Program-made: the position numbers and the translations under genes | Source: an uncultured Collinsella sp. | Lineage (GTDB): Bacteria > Actinomycetota > Coriobacteriia > Coriobacteriales > Coriobacteriaceae | Assembly (NCBI GenBank): GCA_902470065.1 | Contig: CABRFA010000003.1 | Coordinates: forward strand, 30,912-94,911 | Direction: 5' to 3' | DNA length: 64,000 nucleotides | Notes under the pieces: model-generated | Databases searched by the model: none | Told to the model about the DNA's origin: nothing | The model's input: only the letters and a program-made list of their open reading frames with translations | Part shown: positions 26,990 through 35,985 of the stretch, piece by piece | Position numbering within the stretch: position 1 is the stretch's first letter | Layout: each line of letters opens with the position of its first letter

Positions 26990-29182
26990 TTATAGAGCGT
27001 CGGCAGCGATGTGCGCAAGCGCCTCAACGAGCTCCTGCGAGCTCACGGGTTTACTCAGGCGCGCGTTCATGCCCGCCTCGCGCGAAAGCCTGCGATCGTC
27101 GGCAAAGGCGTTGGCGCTCACGGCGATAATCGGCGTGGTCGCGGCATCCTCGCGATCGAGTGCTCGAATCTGACGCGTGGCCTCAAGGCCATCGATGCCA
27201 GGCATCATGGTGTCCATCAACACCACGTCGTACTCGTGCGGTGCGCTCGCGGCAAACGCCTCAACGGCAGACTCGCCATCCTTAGCATGCGACACGACGG
27301 CACCGGCACGGCTGAGCGTAAACTGCGCGATCTCGGCATTCAGATCGTTATCCTCTACGAGCAAAACGCGCAAGCCCTGGAGTGCATCGCCATCGCCCCC
27401 ATCCACGCGAACTGCCTGAGGAATCTCGGAGCGTTTGCATTTCTCGAACGGCAGACAGATGGTAAACGTCGTCCCCTGCCCCAAGACGCTCGTAAAGCTC
27501 ATGGTTCCGCCCATAAGCTCGACCAACTGTTTTGCGATAGGCGCGCCCAGGCCAGTTCCCGATGAAGTACCTTCCACCTGTTGCTCCTCGCGGCAAAACG
27601 GCTCGTAGAGGTGCTGTTGGAACTCCTCGCTCATGCCAATACCGTTGTCGGCGATCGTGTATTCATAGACGGGGATGCCATCCGCCGGCTCCACCTCGCG
27701 GCACACCAGGCGGACATAGCCGCCCTGGCGGTTGTACTTGACGGCATTGCCGGCAATATTGAGCAACAAACGCTTGAGGTGCGTCATGCTCACCCACGCA
27801 TAGGGATGATTAAGCGTCTGCTGGTCGTAGACAATTGTCACCAGGCGCTCCTCGGCCTGGCGCTCCAGAATATCGCACACTTCGCGGGTGAGGGTCACCA
27901 AGTTTGTGGGAACAAGTTCCAGATTGACCTGGCCGCTCTCCAAGCGACTCATATCGAGCGCCTCGTTGGCAAGGTCGAGCAGCAGTCCCGATGCCGTCCA
28001 GATTTTTGAGCGGCACTCGGTCTGCTTTTGCAGATCGTCCGCATTGGCATCGCCGACCTCGACCATGCCGCGAATGCCGTTGATGGGCGTGCGCAGATCG
28101 TGGCTCATGCGACGTAGAAACTCCGTCTTTGCCGAGTTGGCAGACGAGGCCTCACGCGCTGCCTTAGCCAGCCTGTCACCATAGTCGCGCTCCTGCTGCA
28201 GCAAGTCCGTCAAACGTCGACGATCAGCGCGGCGACGCGCCATCACAACAACGGCTATAACACCGCCGTAGAGCACCAGCACGCCGGCAGCAACAGCCGC
28301 GACGACCTCAAAGTAGCGCCGCGCCGAGGCATAGGTGTACACGTAGAACCCGCGCGCTTTTCCAAATGTGCCCAAATACCACTCGCCGCTGGCGTTGACC
28401 AGTCGGACTTTGCCGGGCAGGCATCGATCCTTAATACCGTCGACAATAAAGACATCCGTTGCAGGCAGATCGAATACGCCCAATATGGTGGGTTCAACGA
28501 CATTGGTCGCAACGACCTTGCCATCGCTTTCGATCACGATATTGCCACTGTCGATGGTCTCGTAACCACCGAGCAGGCTCTGCAGTTTGAGCGTATTGCT
28601 CGCGACCGCCTTGGCGCTCTGGTGTCTCACTGCGACAACGATGCCCTCGCCATCCTGCCGGGTCACGCAGCCAATGTCTGCGACCGAATCATCCGCAAGC
28701 GTGATACGGGCGGTATAGAACTTAAGCGGATGGGCTGTCACCTCCAGCACGGACGTTTCTTTGAGATACGTAGCAAGCGACTCGTAGCCCACGCCATCCG
28801 TCGAGAACTCAGACACCAGGTTGCCCGATGCGTCCGTTACGATCAGTGCGCTCACGTTGAACTGGTCGGCATATTGCTCCAGCATGGCGTTATCCACCGA
28901 ACCGTCGCGCTCCATATCGCGCGCTGTCTCTCCGGCGATCTCCATAACGCGAATCAGGTTTTTGGTCGTATAGGCGCTGTTGAATGCATCGTAGGAAAGG
29001 CTCTGCGTCGCCACGTAATCGACAACGTCGGCAAAGCGCTGCTCGGCCTGAGCTGTCGTGTAGCCGTAGCTCATCATACCGGCAACAACCGAGAGCGCCA
29101 TCCCCAGCAGGGCGACAAGGAGCCATGCCCCTGCCGAACGATTGCCCCGCTTCTCTACGGCGTGGTCGGGTGCACCGATCAT
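26990..29182 (-). CDS. Hybrid sensor histidine kinase with receiver domain
   Basis: A 730-residue kinase. Membrane helix 1 (about 18-40), an extracytoplasmic double-PAS/Cache-like domain (about 41-295) and helix 2 (about 297-320) are followed by HisKA with MSHDLRTPING (His 360). The HATPase domain has NIAGNAVKYNR, DNGIGMSEE and GTGLGAPIAKQLVELMGG, and the receiver has Asp 657 in VVLMDTMMPGIDG. The ATG overlaps the stop of the solute-binding protein gene (ATGA), so ligand-binding protein and kinase are translationally coupled. It is a paralogue of the kinase at 23594, which carries its solute-binding domains within the same chain. Confidence 0.9.
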   Translation of the reverse strand: MIGAPDHAVEKRGNRSAGAWLLVALLGMALSVVAGMMSYGYTTAQAEQRFADVVDYVATQSLSYDAFNSAYTTKNLIRVMEIAGETARDMERDGSVDNAMLEQYADQFNVSALIVTDASGNLVSEFSTDGVGYESLATYLKETSVLEVTAHPLKFYTARITLADDSVADIGCVTRQDGEGIVVAVRHQSAKAVASNTLKLQSLLGGYETIDSGNIVIESDGKVVATNVVEPTILGVFDLPATDVFIVDGIKDRCLPGKVRLVNASGEWYLGTFGKARGFYVYTYASARRYFEVVAAVAAGVLVLYGGVIAVVVMARRRADRRRLTDLLQQERDYGDRLAKAAREASSANSAKTEFLRRMSHDLRTPINGIRGMVEVGDANADDLQKQTECRSKIWTASGLLLDLANEALDMSRLESGQVNLELVPTNLVTLTREVCDILERQAEERLVTIVYDQQTLNHPYAWVSMTHLKRLLLNIAGNAVKYNRQGGYVRLVCREVEPADGIPVYEYTIADNGIGMSEEFQQHLYEPFCREEQQVEGTSSGTGLGAPIAKQLVELMGGTMSFTSVLGQGTTFTICLPFEKCKRSEIPQAVRVDGGDGDALQGLRVLLVEDNDLNAEIAQFTLSRAGAVVSHAKDGESAVEAFAASAPHEYDVVLMDTMMPGIDGLEATRQIRALDREDAATTPIIAVSANAFADDRRLSREAGMNARLSKPVSSQELVEALAHIAADAL

Positions 29183-30049
29183 GACAGGCCCTCTATATTC
29201 AAAAAGGGCGAAGGGTCATCAAAGTACTTTGACACCAGGCGTTTCATGGTGCCGTCGGCTAGCATTTCCTGGTAGGCATGGGTGAGCTTAACGTCGATGC
29301 CGCGCGTATCGTTGATATCGAAAGCGGTACCCAAACCAACCTCAAGCAGCGGCTCATCCAAAATGCGATACGTCACACCATAGTCTTTTTCGTAGGTGAG
29401 CAGCGAGGACTCATGCGCGGCGATAGCGTCGACCAGACCCTCGACGAGCGCCGGGTTCAGGTACGAGCGGTCCGAAAAGCAGTAGAGTTCCTTGATCTGC
29501 GGAACATTTTCATTTGTACGATTGAGCAAAATGCCCTCGGGCTTGGTGGTGGACTGAACGGCCACGACCTTGTCCTCAAGATCGGCAAGCGTGTAGATAT
29601 CGCTCTGGGGATCAACCGCGACTACCTGGCGGCTCGCAAGGTACGGACCGGCCCAACGATATTCGTTTTCGCGACCCGTCATGCTAAAGCTGCCCATGAC
29701 GCAATCGAGCTCGCCGCTCGCCAGTAGCTCGTTCTTCTTTTCCCAATCGATCAGCTGGTACTTTGGCTTGTAACCAATGCGGGCCAAAGCCTCGGTCAAT
29801 ATCTCGACATCCAGGCCAACGATATCGCCGTACTCGTCGGTATACACAAACGGCGGATAGAGGTCGCTGCCAACGTTGAGCGTCTTAAGGTTGTCGTCCT
29901 TGACCTGCGAGGTGTCCCGGGCCTTTTGATGCAGGCGTCGAGGCTCTGCCATTCGACCCTGAACAGCCAGCTATCGCTACGACAAAGGCGCTCGCCACTG
30001 CAAGCGCGACAAACAACGAAATGGCAACCGAGCGACGGGGTCTTTTCAT
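29179..30049 (-). CDS. Family 3 solute-binding lipoprotein, frameshifted between signal peptide and mature domain
   Basis: The mature SBP_bac_3 domain (NVGSDLYPPFVYTDEYG...GLDVEILTEALARIGY...) is open from 29952 to 29179. The lipoprotein signal peptide lies in another frame: ATG 30049 (behind TGGAG) reads MKRPRRSVAISLF...VVAIAGC with a lipobox, and this frame runs on to a TAA at 29885-29887. Moving from signal to mature frame needs one base skipped, anywhere between about 29886 and 29952; a C-run in aaaaggcccggg near 29935 is a likely site. Reading only from 29952 gives a protein with no export signal. So this is a one-base insertion, a sequencing error or a +1 frameshift. It is the natural ligand-binding partner of the following kinase. 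Confidence 0.8.
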
Positions 30050-30141
30050 CGAGCTCCAGACGATCCTGTTTACAGACTGAAATGGTTAAAGATAATAGCA
30101 AACAAAACCACACGAGTGCCCAATGGTTACAGACGCTTTAC

Positions 30142-30183
30142 CATGTGGGGCCTTCTAGCCGACTTGGCAGAAGGCCCCACATG
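30142..30183 (-). terminator. Terminator of the PatB/MalY gene
   Basis: Perfect 15-bp stem catgtggggccttct/agaaggccccacatg with a 12-nt loop, 11 bp after the stop codon. Confidence 0.8.
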
Positions 30184-30193
30184 CAGCGCACGC

Positions 30194-31408
30194 TTACCGT
30201 GCATTAAAAACGTAGCGGTCCAGGCGGTCGCACGCTTCCCTCACGCGCGAAAGCGGCAGCGCCAGATTCACGCGAATGTGGCAGGGCCCGTGGAACGGAC
30301 GGCCGTCCTGATACCCCACGCCCACGCGCGCCCCCTCGTCGAGCAGCCACTGAATATCGCGGCCATGCTCGCGGCACCACTCGGTGCAGTCCAGAAACAC
30401 CATGTACGTGCCCTGCGAACGTGAATAGGACACGCCCTCAAAATGCTCGTCCACGTAATCGCAGAAGTACTCGATATTGCCGGCAAGCACCTGGTTGAGC
30501 TCGTCAACCCACTCGTAGCCTTGCGGCTGGTAGGCACCGATAAGCGCATGCATGGAGAGGACATTCATCTCGTTGTAGTGAGTCTTGTTGGACACGGCGC
30601 ACACGCGGTCGCGCAGTGTTTCGTTATAGATGATGTGGTAGCTGCCGACCAGACCCGCCAGGTTAAACGTCTTGCTGGGCGCGTAGAGGGCAACCGTGCG
30701 CATGCGAGCATCCTCGCTCACCGACTGCGTCGGGATGTGCTTGTGTCCCGGCAGGATGATATCGGACCAAATCTCGTCCGAGATCACCACGCAATCGTGC
30801 TGGCGATAAATGTCCATGGCGCGCTCGATCTCGTCGCGCTCCCATACGCGGCCGCAGGGATTGTGCGGCGAGCAGAACACCACGGCATGAATGTGGTTTT
30901 GGGCGAGTTTGCACTCCATGTCCTCAAAGTCCATGCGCCACACGCCCTGGTCGTCGAGTTTAAGCGGACTGTGGACAATACGATAGCCCGCGGCTTCGAT
31001 GGACTTGGTAAAGCCGATGTAGGTGGGGCTGTGGACCAGCACCGCATCGCCCGGCTGAACATACGCACGCAGCGTCGACACGACACCGCCCAGCACGCCG
31101 TTTTCGTAGCCGATATGCTCGGGCGCCAGGCCCTCAACGCCGTTGCGACGGCTCTGCCATTCGATGATGCGGTCAAAGTACTCAGGACGCGGATTGAAGT
31201 AGCCGAACATAGGGTGCTGGACGCGCTGGATGATGTACTCCTGGACCGTGGGCACCGTGGCGAAATTCATGTCGGCCACCCACATGGGAATGCGGTCGAA
31301 GCCCTCGTCGGGTGCGTTCGGAGCCATGCCGGGGATCTCGCCCCAAGAGTCAACGGCGATGGAGTCCATGCCGTGGCGGTCGACAAGCGAGCTAAAGTCG
31401 TATTTCAT
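30194..31408 (-). CDS. PatB/MalY family PLP-dependent C-S lyase or aminotransferase
   Basis: A 404-residue fold-type I PLP enzyme. Key marks are the N-terminal DRIPMWVADMNF (PatB/MalY signature), SPHNPCGRVW, SDEIWSDI (PLP-ring Asp) and the Schiff-base lysine in APSKTFNLAGL, plus the C-terminal carboxylate-binding Arg in CHIRVNLALP. Members are cystathionine or cysteine beta-lyases, releasing pyruvate, ammonia and a thiol. Length is normal. The ATG at 31408 follows GGGAG. It is a single-gene unit. Confidence 0.9.
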   Translation of the reverse strand: MKYDFSSLVDRHGMDSIAVDSWGEIPGMAPNAPDEGFDRIPMWVADMNFATVPTVQEYIIQRVQHPMFGYFNPRPEYFDRIIEWQSRRNGVEGLAPEHIGYENGVLGGVVSTLRAYVQPGDAVLVHSPTYIGFTKSIEAAGYRIVHSPLKLDDQGVWRMDFEDMECKLAQNHIHAVVFCSPHNPCGRVWERDEIERAMDIYRQHDCVVISDEIWSDIILPGHKHIPTQSVSEDARMRTVALYAPSKTFNLAGLVGSYHIIYNETLRDRVCAVSNKTHYNEMNVLSMHALIGAYQPQGYEWVDELNQVLAGNIEYFCDYVDEHFEGVSYSRSQGTYMVFLDCTEWCREHGRDIQWLLDEGARVGVGYQDGRPFHGPCHIRVNLALPLSRVREACDRLDRYVFNAR

Positions 31409-31520
31409 GCTGAGCTCCCATGCAAAGTAGGCTGTTCCGATAGGCGTTATTGTCCACCAGCGTGGGCGGTTTTGGCGCGGGGTTTGGCGCTTAATTTGAC
31501 GGGTGCGGACGAATGGCTGG

Positions 31521-32267
31521 TTAGTCTCGCGCGTCGTTGACGGCGACTACGGTTAGCTGGGTTTCGTCGACCGTAAACAATATGTCGAGCCCGGCGTAAG
31601 CCAAGTGGTAAACGCGGTTTGGCTCGTGCTTGCTGCCCGCGCGGCGCGGATCTTGGCGAAGAACCTCGACCAAGCCGGGGAGCTTTGCGGGCGGGACCCT
31701 ATCCTGCAGCGCTTGCGGAAACTCAATATCGAGCTCTTGCCACGGAGCATCCTCAATCCAGCCGCCGGTCGCATCCGGGTGACAGTCCGCGAACGGAATG
31801 TAGGGCTTAATGTCGTAGATGGGCGTGCCGTCACGCAGGTCGGCCCCCAGCACATGAATGATGGGGCCATTGTCGGTGAGCTCGACGCGATCGAGCTTGA
31901 CGCAGGTAAGACCGATGGGATTAGGGCGAAACGGACTGCGCGTGGCAAATACGCCCACGCGCTCGGCCCCGCCCAGACGCGGCGGACGCACGGTCTTTGA
32001 CCATTTGGCATTGGTGCCGGCCCGGTCCTGCGCCTTGGCATCGGCAGCTATGTCCTTAGCTGTGCCGCCGGGCGTTCCGTTTTCGAAGCGCCACAGCAAC
32101 CATAGGTGAGAGAAGGAGTCCAGACCCTCAACCGCTGCGTTGGAGGCAAATTCCGGCTCAAAGACGATGCGTCCCTGCAGATGAGGCGCCAAAAAGCTGT
32201 TGCGCGGAATGCCGAACTTCTGCGGCAGGTCGGTATGTATGTGTGCGATAGGTTCCATGCCGGTCAT
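31521..32267 (-). CDS. tsaA: TrmO/TsaA tRNA (t6A37) methyltransferase
   Basis: About 248 residues. The N-terminal TsaA/UPF0066 beta-barrel has HIHTDLPQKFGIPR, LDSFSHLWLLW and ATRSPFRPNPIGLTCVKL, the SAM-binding hallmarks of TrmO, which N6-methylates t6A37 in tRNA. A C-terminal extension (TrmO_C-like, DIEFPQALQDRVPPAKLPGL...) is present. The start is uncertain: ATG 32267 or ATG 32258, neither with a clear ribosome site. A much longer upstream reading on this strand is only the shadow of the regulator gene at 32400. Confidence 0.85.
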   Translation of the reverse strand: MTGMEPIAHIHTDLPQKFGIPRNSFLAPHLQGRIVFEPEFASNAAVEGLDSFSHLWLLWRFENGTPGGTAKDIAADAKAQDRAGTNAKWSKTVRPPRLGGAERVGVFATRSPFRPNPIGLTCVKLDRVELTDNGPIIHVLGADLRDGTPIYDIKPYIPFADCHPDATGGWIEDAPWQELDIEFPQALQDRVPPAKLPGLVEVLRQDPRRAGSKHEPNRVYHLAYAGLDILFTVDETQLTVVAVNDARD

Positions 32268-32399
32268 TGTACGGCATGGAGGTGTGGGGCGCAGCGCGCA
32301 ATTCTTTGCTGCGGTCCCCCGTCGTGCAACCAACGGTTGCTTGGAAGGGCGCCTGCCGCTGCGTATGCTTAAGCCATCAACCAGCAGAAAGGAGCCGCT

Positions 32400-33227
32400 A
32401 TGGCCTTTGCAGAAAAGCTCATCGCTGTCCGTCGCGCCCATCACCTTACCCAGGAGCAGCTCGCCGCCAAGCTCTTCGTCACACGCCAAGCCATCAGCCG
32501 TTGGGAACGCGGCGAGGTCACACCGGGCATCGACATGATGAAGCTCATTGCCGCCGTGACCGGCGAGCCCCTGTCTCACCTGCTCGAAATGCCCGAGCAC
32601 TATTGCCAGAGCTGCGGCATGATACTCACGCCCGACGACTGCGGCACCGATGCTGCGAGCACCGCGACCGATCATTACTGCAAGTGGTGCTACGACCATG
32701 GCCAGTACACCTACGAGACCACGATGGAGGCAATGATCGAGGACTGTGCCCCGCGCCTGGCGCAAAACACCGGCATGTCGCTCGACGAAGCCGTCTCGCT
32801 CATGGGCGCCGTGCTGCCACAACTGGAGCGCTGGCACACCGTGCAGGAAAACGAGGAGCGCTACGGTGCCGAGGCGCGGGCGCGCTATGGCGATGAGACT
32901 ATCGATGCGACAAACGAAGCGCTGCTGGACATGGATCCTCAAACATGGAACGACATGAAAGAACTTGAACGCGCTATTTTGGGCCAGCTCTCGATTGCCA
33001 TGGGCGACGGCGATGCGGATGGAAGCGAGGCTCGCAAGCTTGTCGCGATGCATCGTCGCTGGATTGCTCTCAACTGGGGATGCGAGCCCCAGAACGAAGC
33101 GTACCTGGGCCTCGCCCACGGTTATCTTGCCGACCAGCGCTTTGTTGGCTACTACGACAAACCCTGCGGCACCGGAGCCACGGCGTTTTTGGTACAGGCC
33201 ATCGAGTCGTCGCTGGCCCGCGCATAG
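32400..33227 (+). CDS. XRE regulator fused to a zinc ribbon and a TipAS ligand-binding domain
   Basis: A 275-residue protein with three parts. An N-terminal HTH_3 domain (LTQEQLAAKLFVTRQAISRWE, about 1-65) is followed by a cysteine-rich zinc-ribbon-like segment (YCQSCG...YCKWCYDHG, about 68-103). The C-terminal domain (about 115-275) has the TipAS pattern: RYGDE, MHRRWIALNWG, GLAHGYLADQRF. TipAS normally sits behind a MerR HTH and binds thiopeptide antibiotics covalently, so an XRE version is unusual. AGAAAGGAG precedes the ATG. It probably senses a peptide or toxic compound; target genes are unknown, the glutaredoxin gene downstream being one candidate. Confidence 0.85.
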   Translation: MAFAEKLIAVRRAHHLTQEQLAAKLFVTRQAISRWERGEVTPGIDMMKLIAAVTGEPLSHLLEMPEHYCQSCGMILTPDDCGTDAASTATDHYCKWCYDHGQYTYETTMEAMIEDCAPRLAQNTGMSLDEAVSLMGAVLPQLERWHTVQENEERYGAEARARYGDETIDATNEALLDMDPQTWNDMKELERAILGQLSIAMGDGDADGSEARKLVAMHRRWIALNWGCEPQNEAYLGLAHGYLADQRFVGYYDKPCGTGATAFLVQAIESSLARA

Positions 33228-33278
33228 ATTGCGGCGGCTTTGGGTATTTCAATCAAAACCGCAACCGATTGGAGACCT

Positions 33279-33524
33279 ATGGCTACTAATCATGAGCTCG
33301 TGCTCTACGTTATGACCGGCTGCCCGTATTGCATAAAGGTCAAGCGTTTCCTTGCCGATAACGGCGTGACCATTCCCGAGCGCAATATCTCGACCGATAC
33401 CGATGCCGAGCAGACACTCATCGCCGTCGGCGGAAAACGCCAGGTTCCCTGCCTGTTCATCGACGGCAAGCCACTCTACGAATCGAGCGACATCATCGCG
33501 TGGGTGCAGGAGAACCTGCTCTAG
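33279..33524 (+). CDS. Glutaredoxin
   Basis: An 81-residue thioredoxin-fold protein with the dithiol active site CPYC (15-18), the cis-proline segment QVPCLFIDG and the glutathione-site-like ESSDIIAWV end. It reduces disulfides in the cytoplasm. The start is ATG 33279 behind GGAG; an upstream extension is not supported. It lies 51 bp after the TipAS-type regulator on the same strand and may be cotranscribed. Confidence 0.9.
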   Translation: MATNHELVLYVMTGCPYCIKVKRFLADNGVTIPERNISTDTDAEQTLIAVGGKRQVPCLFIDGKPLYESSDIIAWVQENLL

Positions 33525-33539
33525 TGCAACACAGCCATT

Positions 33540-33595
33540 GGGGACGTTCTTAAATGACTAGTCGTTAAAGAACGTCCCCGCTGACTAACTAGTCG
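33540..33595. terminator. Palindromic repeat acting as a likely terminator
   Basis: Perfect stem ggggacgttctt (33540-33551) / aagaacgtcccc (33568-33579) followed by ctgactaactagtcg. Words match the elements at 9461 and 23450. It lies between the convergent glutaredoxin and Dus genes. Confidence 0.6.
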
Positions 33596-34542
33596 TGGAA
33601 ACGGGCTATAGGCGCAAGTGGCTGCTCGCGAAAGACGCGCTCGACGGCGGCGCGGTATTCGTCGACCTTTTTGGTCTTACGTACGAGCTTGTGAACGGTA
33701 GCGGGGTCGGCGAAAGCGCACTTGGCGTAGAACCACCACTCCTTCATACGAAAGACCGCGTTGCCGCCAATCTCTTCTGCATAGGCCGCAAACAGCGTGT
33801 CGTGGAAACGCTGCAGTTCGGCTGCTGTGGCAGCAGGACCGCCGTTGACCATGCGTGCCAGCGCAGGGTTCGCGAGCAGGCCACGCCCCAGCATCACATG
33901 GCGCGTGCCGGGATAGGCCTCCACCAGCGCATCCATGTCCTCAAGATCAAAAATATCGCCGTTGTATGCCACGGGAAACGGTGCCCGCTCCAACGTCTCG
34001 CCATAAAACTCCTTGCGCGGCGAGCCCGTATAGCGATCCTTCTGTACGCGCGGATGCACGATCAGCTCTGCCAGCGGCATGCGACAGTAAAGGTCGAGCA
34101 CGCGCTCATACTCGTCATCGCTCTCCAGACCCAGCCTGGTCTTGACCGACACCGGCAACGGCGATCGCTCGCACACGTCACTCAAGAATACCTCGAGCTC
34201 GTCGAGATTACGCAAGAAACCCGAGCCCTTGCCCTTGGCGACAACTGTTCCCGAGGGGCAACCCAAGTTGAGATTGACCTCGCGGTAGCCCATGTCGGCG
34301 AGCACCTGTGCCGCCCACACAAACTCGTCCGCATTCTTGGACATCAGCTGAGGCACTACGTTGAGCCCCTGGTTATTGGCAGGATCGATCTCCTTAAACG
34401 CCTTGCCCCCAAAGCGGTTTCCCACCCGCGGCGGCGGCAAAAACGGCGTGTAATAACAATCGAGCGCACCGAAGCACTCCGCATGCACGCGACGAAACAC
34501 ATGCCCGGTAATTCCCTCCATGGGGGCCAGCGAAAGGATCAT
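33589..34542 (-). CDS. tRNA-dihydrouridine synthase
   Basis: A 317-residue FMN enzyme with a TIM-barrel start (LAPMEGITGHVFR), the catalytic cysteine in NLGCPSGTVVAKGKGSGFL, phosphate-binding YNGDIFD and GRGLLANPAL, and a C-terminal helical RNA-binding domain. It reduces uridine to dihydrouridine in the tRNA D-loop or variable region using NADPH. The ATG at 34542 follows AGAAGAG. The specific Dus subtype cannot be set from sequence alone. Confidence 0.92.
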   Translation of the reverse strand: MILSLAPMEGITGHVFRRVHAECFGALDCYYTPFLPPPRVGNRFGGKAFKEIDPANNQGLNVVPQLMSKNADEFVWAAQVLADMGYREVNLNLGCPSGTVVAKGKGSGFLRNLDELEVFLSDVCERSPLPVSVKTRLGLESDDEYERVLDLYCRMPLAELIVHPRVQKDRYTGSPRKEFYGETLERAPFPVAYNGDIFDLEDMDALVEAYPGTRHVMLGRGLLANPALARMVNGGPAATAAELQRFHDTLFAAYAEEIGGNAVFRMKEWWFYAKCAFADPATVHKLVRKTKKVDEYRAAVERVFREQPLAPIARFHD

Positions 34543-34563
34543 CTACTCTTCTCTCATATCAAC

Positions 34564-34598
34564 GAACATGACTAAGGGACTGCCCCTTTGTCATGTTC
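34564..34598. repeat. Dispersed palindrome, GGGAC/GTCCC family (copy 3)
   Basis: Arms gaacatgactaaggg and cccctttgtcatgttc. It sits between the divergent Dus and membrane-protein genes, so here it is not at a gene end. Confidence 0.6.
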
Positions 34599-34704
34599 AT
34601 TATGCCTTGTGCTTCAACACCACGCCATTAGCGCCATGTTAGAGCAACTGACGCCCTGCACTCATTTATACTCAAACGCATGCGTGCATCGCTCGCGGAG
34701 AACG

Positions 34705-35856
34705 ATGAGAGTCGAGGCCCCCATGCAGCAGCTCACCGAACAAGAAAAGAAACGCATCCAGCGGTACTGCACGTACCCCAAGATCGCAGCGACTGCACTC
34801 GCCATGCCGTTCGTAGCATGCCTGTTGATGTTGCCGCTCCAAATGATTAACGATATCGCGTTCCACCAAAAAGAATTCCAACCCGCGGGCATATATACCG
34901 CCATCGCACTCACCGTAATCGGACTCGCCGTCTTTTGCTATTGCGCTCTTGCACCGCGCTTTGGAATGCAGGGCAAACAGTGGAAGGAGCTGCAGAGCAG
35001 GCTTGCGGTAGCCCAGACCAACAAGGACCGTTCCGCGGAGGTCGCCGGCGTGCTTGCCACGCAAGCTGCCGGCCGCCTGCTCAAGAACAGCGATAACGAT
35101 GTTGCGCGCAACCTAGGCGGCGCCGCAGAGATTGCCGGCGCCGTAGGGGCAGTTGCCACCGCGGCGGACGTGCTAGCCGAAACCTCGAGCAATGCCGAAG
35201 CCATGGCAAACGCATACGGCGTTGCGATTCCGAGCGCCAAGAAACAGATAATCGCGCTCATCGCAGTGCCCGTCATTGTGCTGCTTGGCGCCTACATCCC
35301 GCAGTTTGTCCAGGGAAGCAGCGAACTTCAGGCGAGAAAGGCCGCGGCAGCCGAACAGCTTGTCATTGCGCAGGATGCCTTGGAGCCCGTGTGCGAACGC
35401 GTCGCGGCAGACGACCCATACGAGTCGTATCACGACTACGGCTACCGCATTATCGGCTATCTGCGCGATAATGACCTTGGCGCTCAAGCAGCCTATGTCT
35501 ACCTTTCTTTTGATGCAGACGGCATGCTCACGGACGTCGATTACACCAGCCAGATCGACCCCGAGGCAAGCCTTGCAGACAACCTCGCCCGCGCCGAACA
35601 GGATATCGCGACGCTCTGCGCCCCGCTCAACGGGTTGGACATTTCCGTTGCCACACCGGGCCTCCTCACGCCATGTAGCCTGTCGGATGAATTTAAACAG
35701 GCATTTTTAGCCGGATCCCTATATGAAGAAATCAGCATCAAGACGGAGGACGAATCTATCAAGTCGTACTACACCTTTGACACCGAAGCCGCAGAAGAAT
35801 TCGACGAATACACCCATCCGGAAATTAGGCTCATGCTCTCTGCAAAGAAGAACTAA
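34705..35856 (+). CDS. Membrane protein of unknown function
   Basis: A protein of about 383 residues with two hydrophobic segments near the N-terminus (about 28-50 and 62-84), a cytoplasmic Ala-rich linker (GRLLKNSDNDVARNLGGAAEIAG) and a third helix (IIALIAVPVIVLLGAYIP, about 178-195) before an acidic extracytoplasmic domain of about 185 residues. I recognise no family. Two starts are possible: ATG 34705 behind GCGGAG or ATG 34723 behind GAGG. It ends at a very strong terminator. Confidence 0.65.
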   Translation: MRVEAPMQQLTEQEKKRIQRYCTYPKIAATALAMPFVACLLMLPLQMINDIAFHQKEFQPAGIYTAIALTVIGLAVFCYCALAPRFGMQGKQWKELQSRLAVAQTNKDRSAEVAGVLATQAAGRLLKNSDNDVARNLGGAAEIAGAVGAVATAADVLAETSSNAEAMANAYGVAIPSAKKQIIALIAVPVIVLLGAYIPQFVQGSSELQARKAAAAEQLVIAQDALEPVCERVAADDPYESYHDYGYRIIGYLRDNDLGAQAAYVYLSFDADGMLTDVDYTSQIDPEASLADNLARAEQDIATLCAPLNGLDISVATPGLLTPCSLSDEFKQAFLAGSLYEEISIKTEDESIKSYYTFDTEAAEEFDEYTHPEIRLMLSAKKN

Positions 35857-35898
35857 AGGCTTACGCTCTAATTGCCGCTCGCGAACATCGTCTATATC

Positions 35899-35941
35899 TC
35901 GAGGTCTAATACTTTTTCCGAAAGTATTAGACCTCGATTTT
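35899..35941 (+). terminator. Strong intrinsic terminator
   Basis: Perfect 17-bp stem tcgaggtctaatacttt (35899-35915) / aaagtattagacctcga (35921-35937) with a 5-nt loop, followed by TTTT. Confidence 0.85.
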
Positions 35942-35952
35942 ACAAGCCACTC

Positions 35953-35985
35953 AATGTGACAAAGCGACCGTCCCTTTGTCACATT
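35953..35985. repeat. Dispersed palindrome, GGGAC/GTCCC family (copy 4)
   Basis: Arms aatgtgacaaag and ctttgtcacatt around a cgaccgtcc centre. The TAA stop of the MacB-like gene overlaps its right edge, as the stop of the Tet-like gene overlaps copy 2. Confidence 0.65.

Noticed and set aside
31521..33119. 532-residue single reading across TrmO and upstream DNA
   Set aside because: The upstream half is antisense to the well-supported XRE-TipAS regulator; only the TsaA/TrmO part from about 32267 is real.
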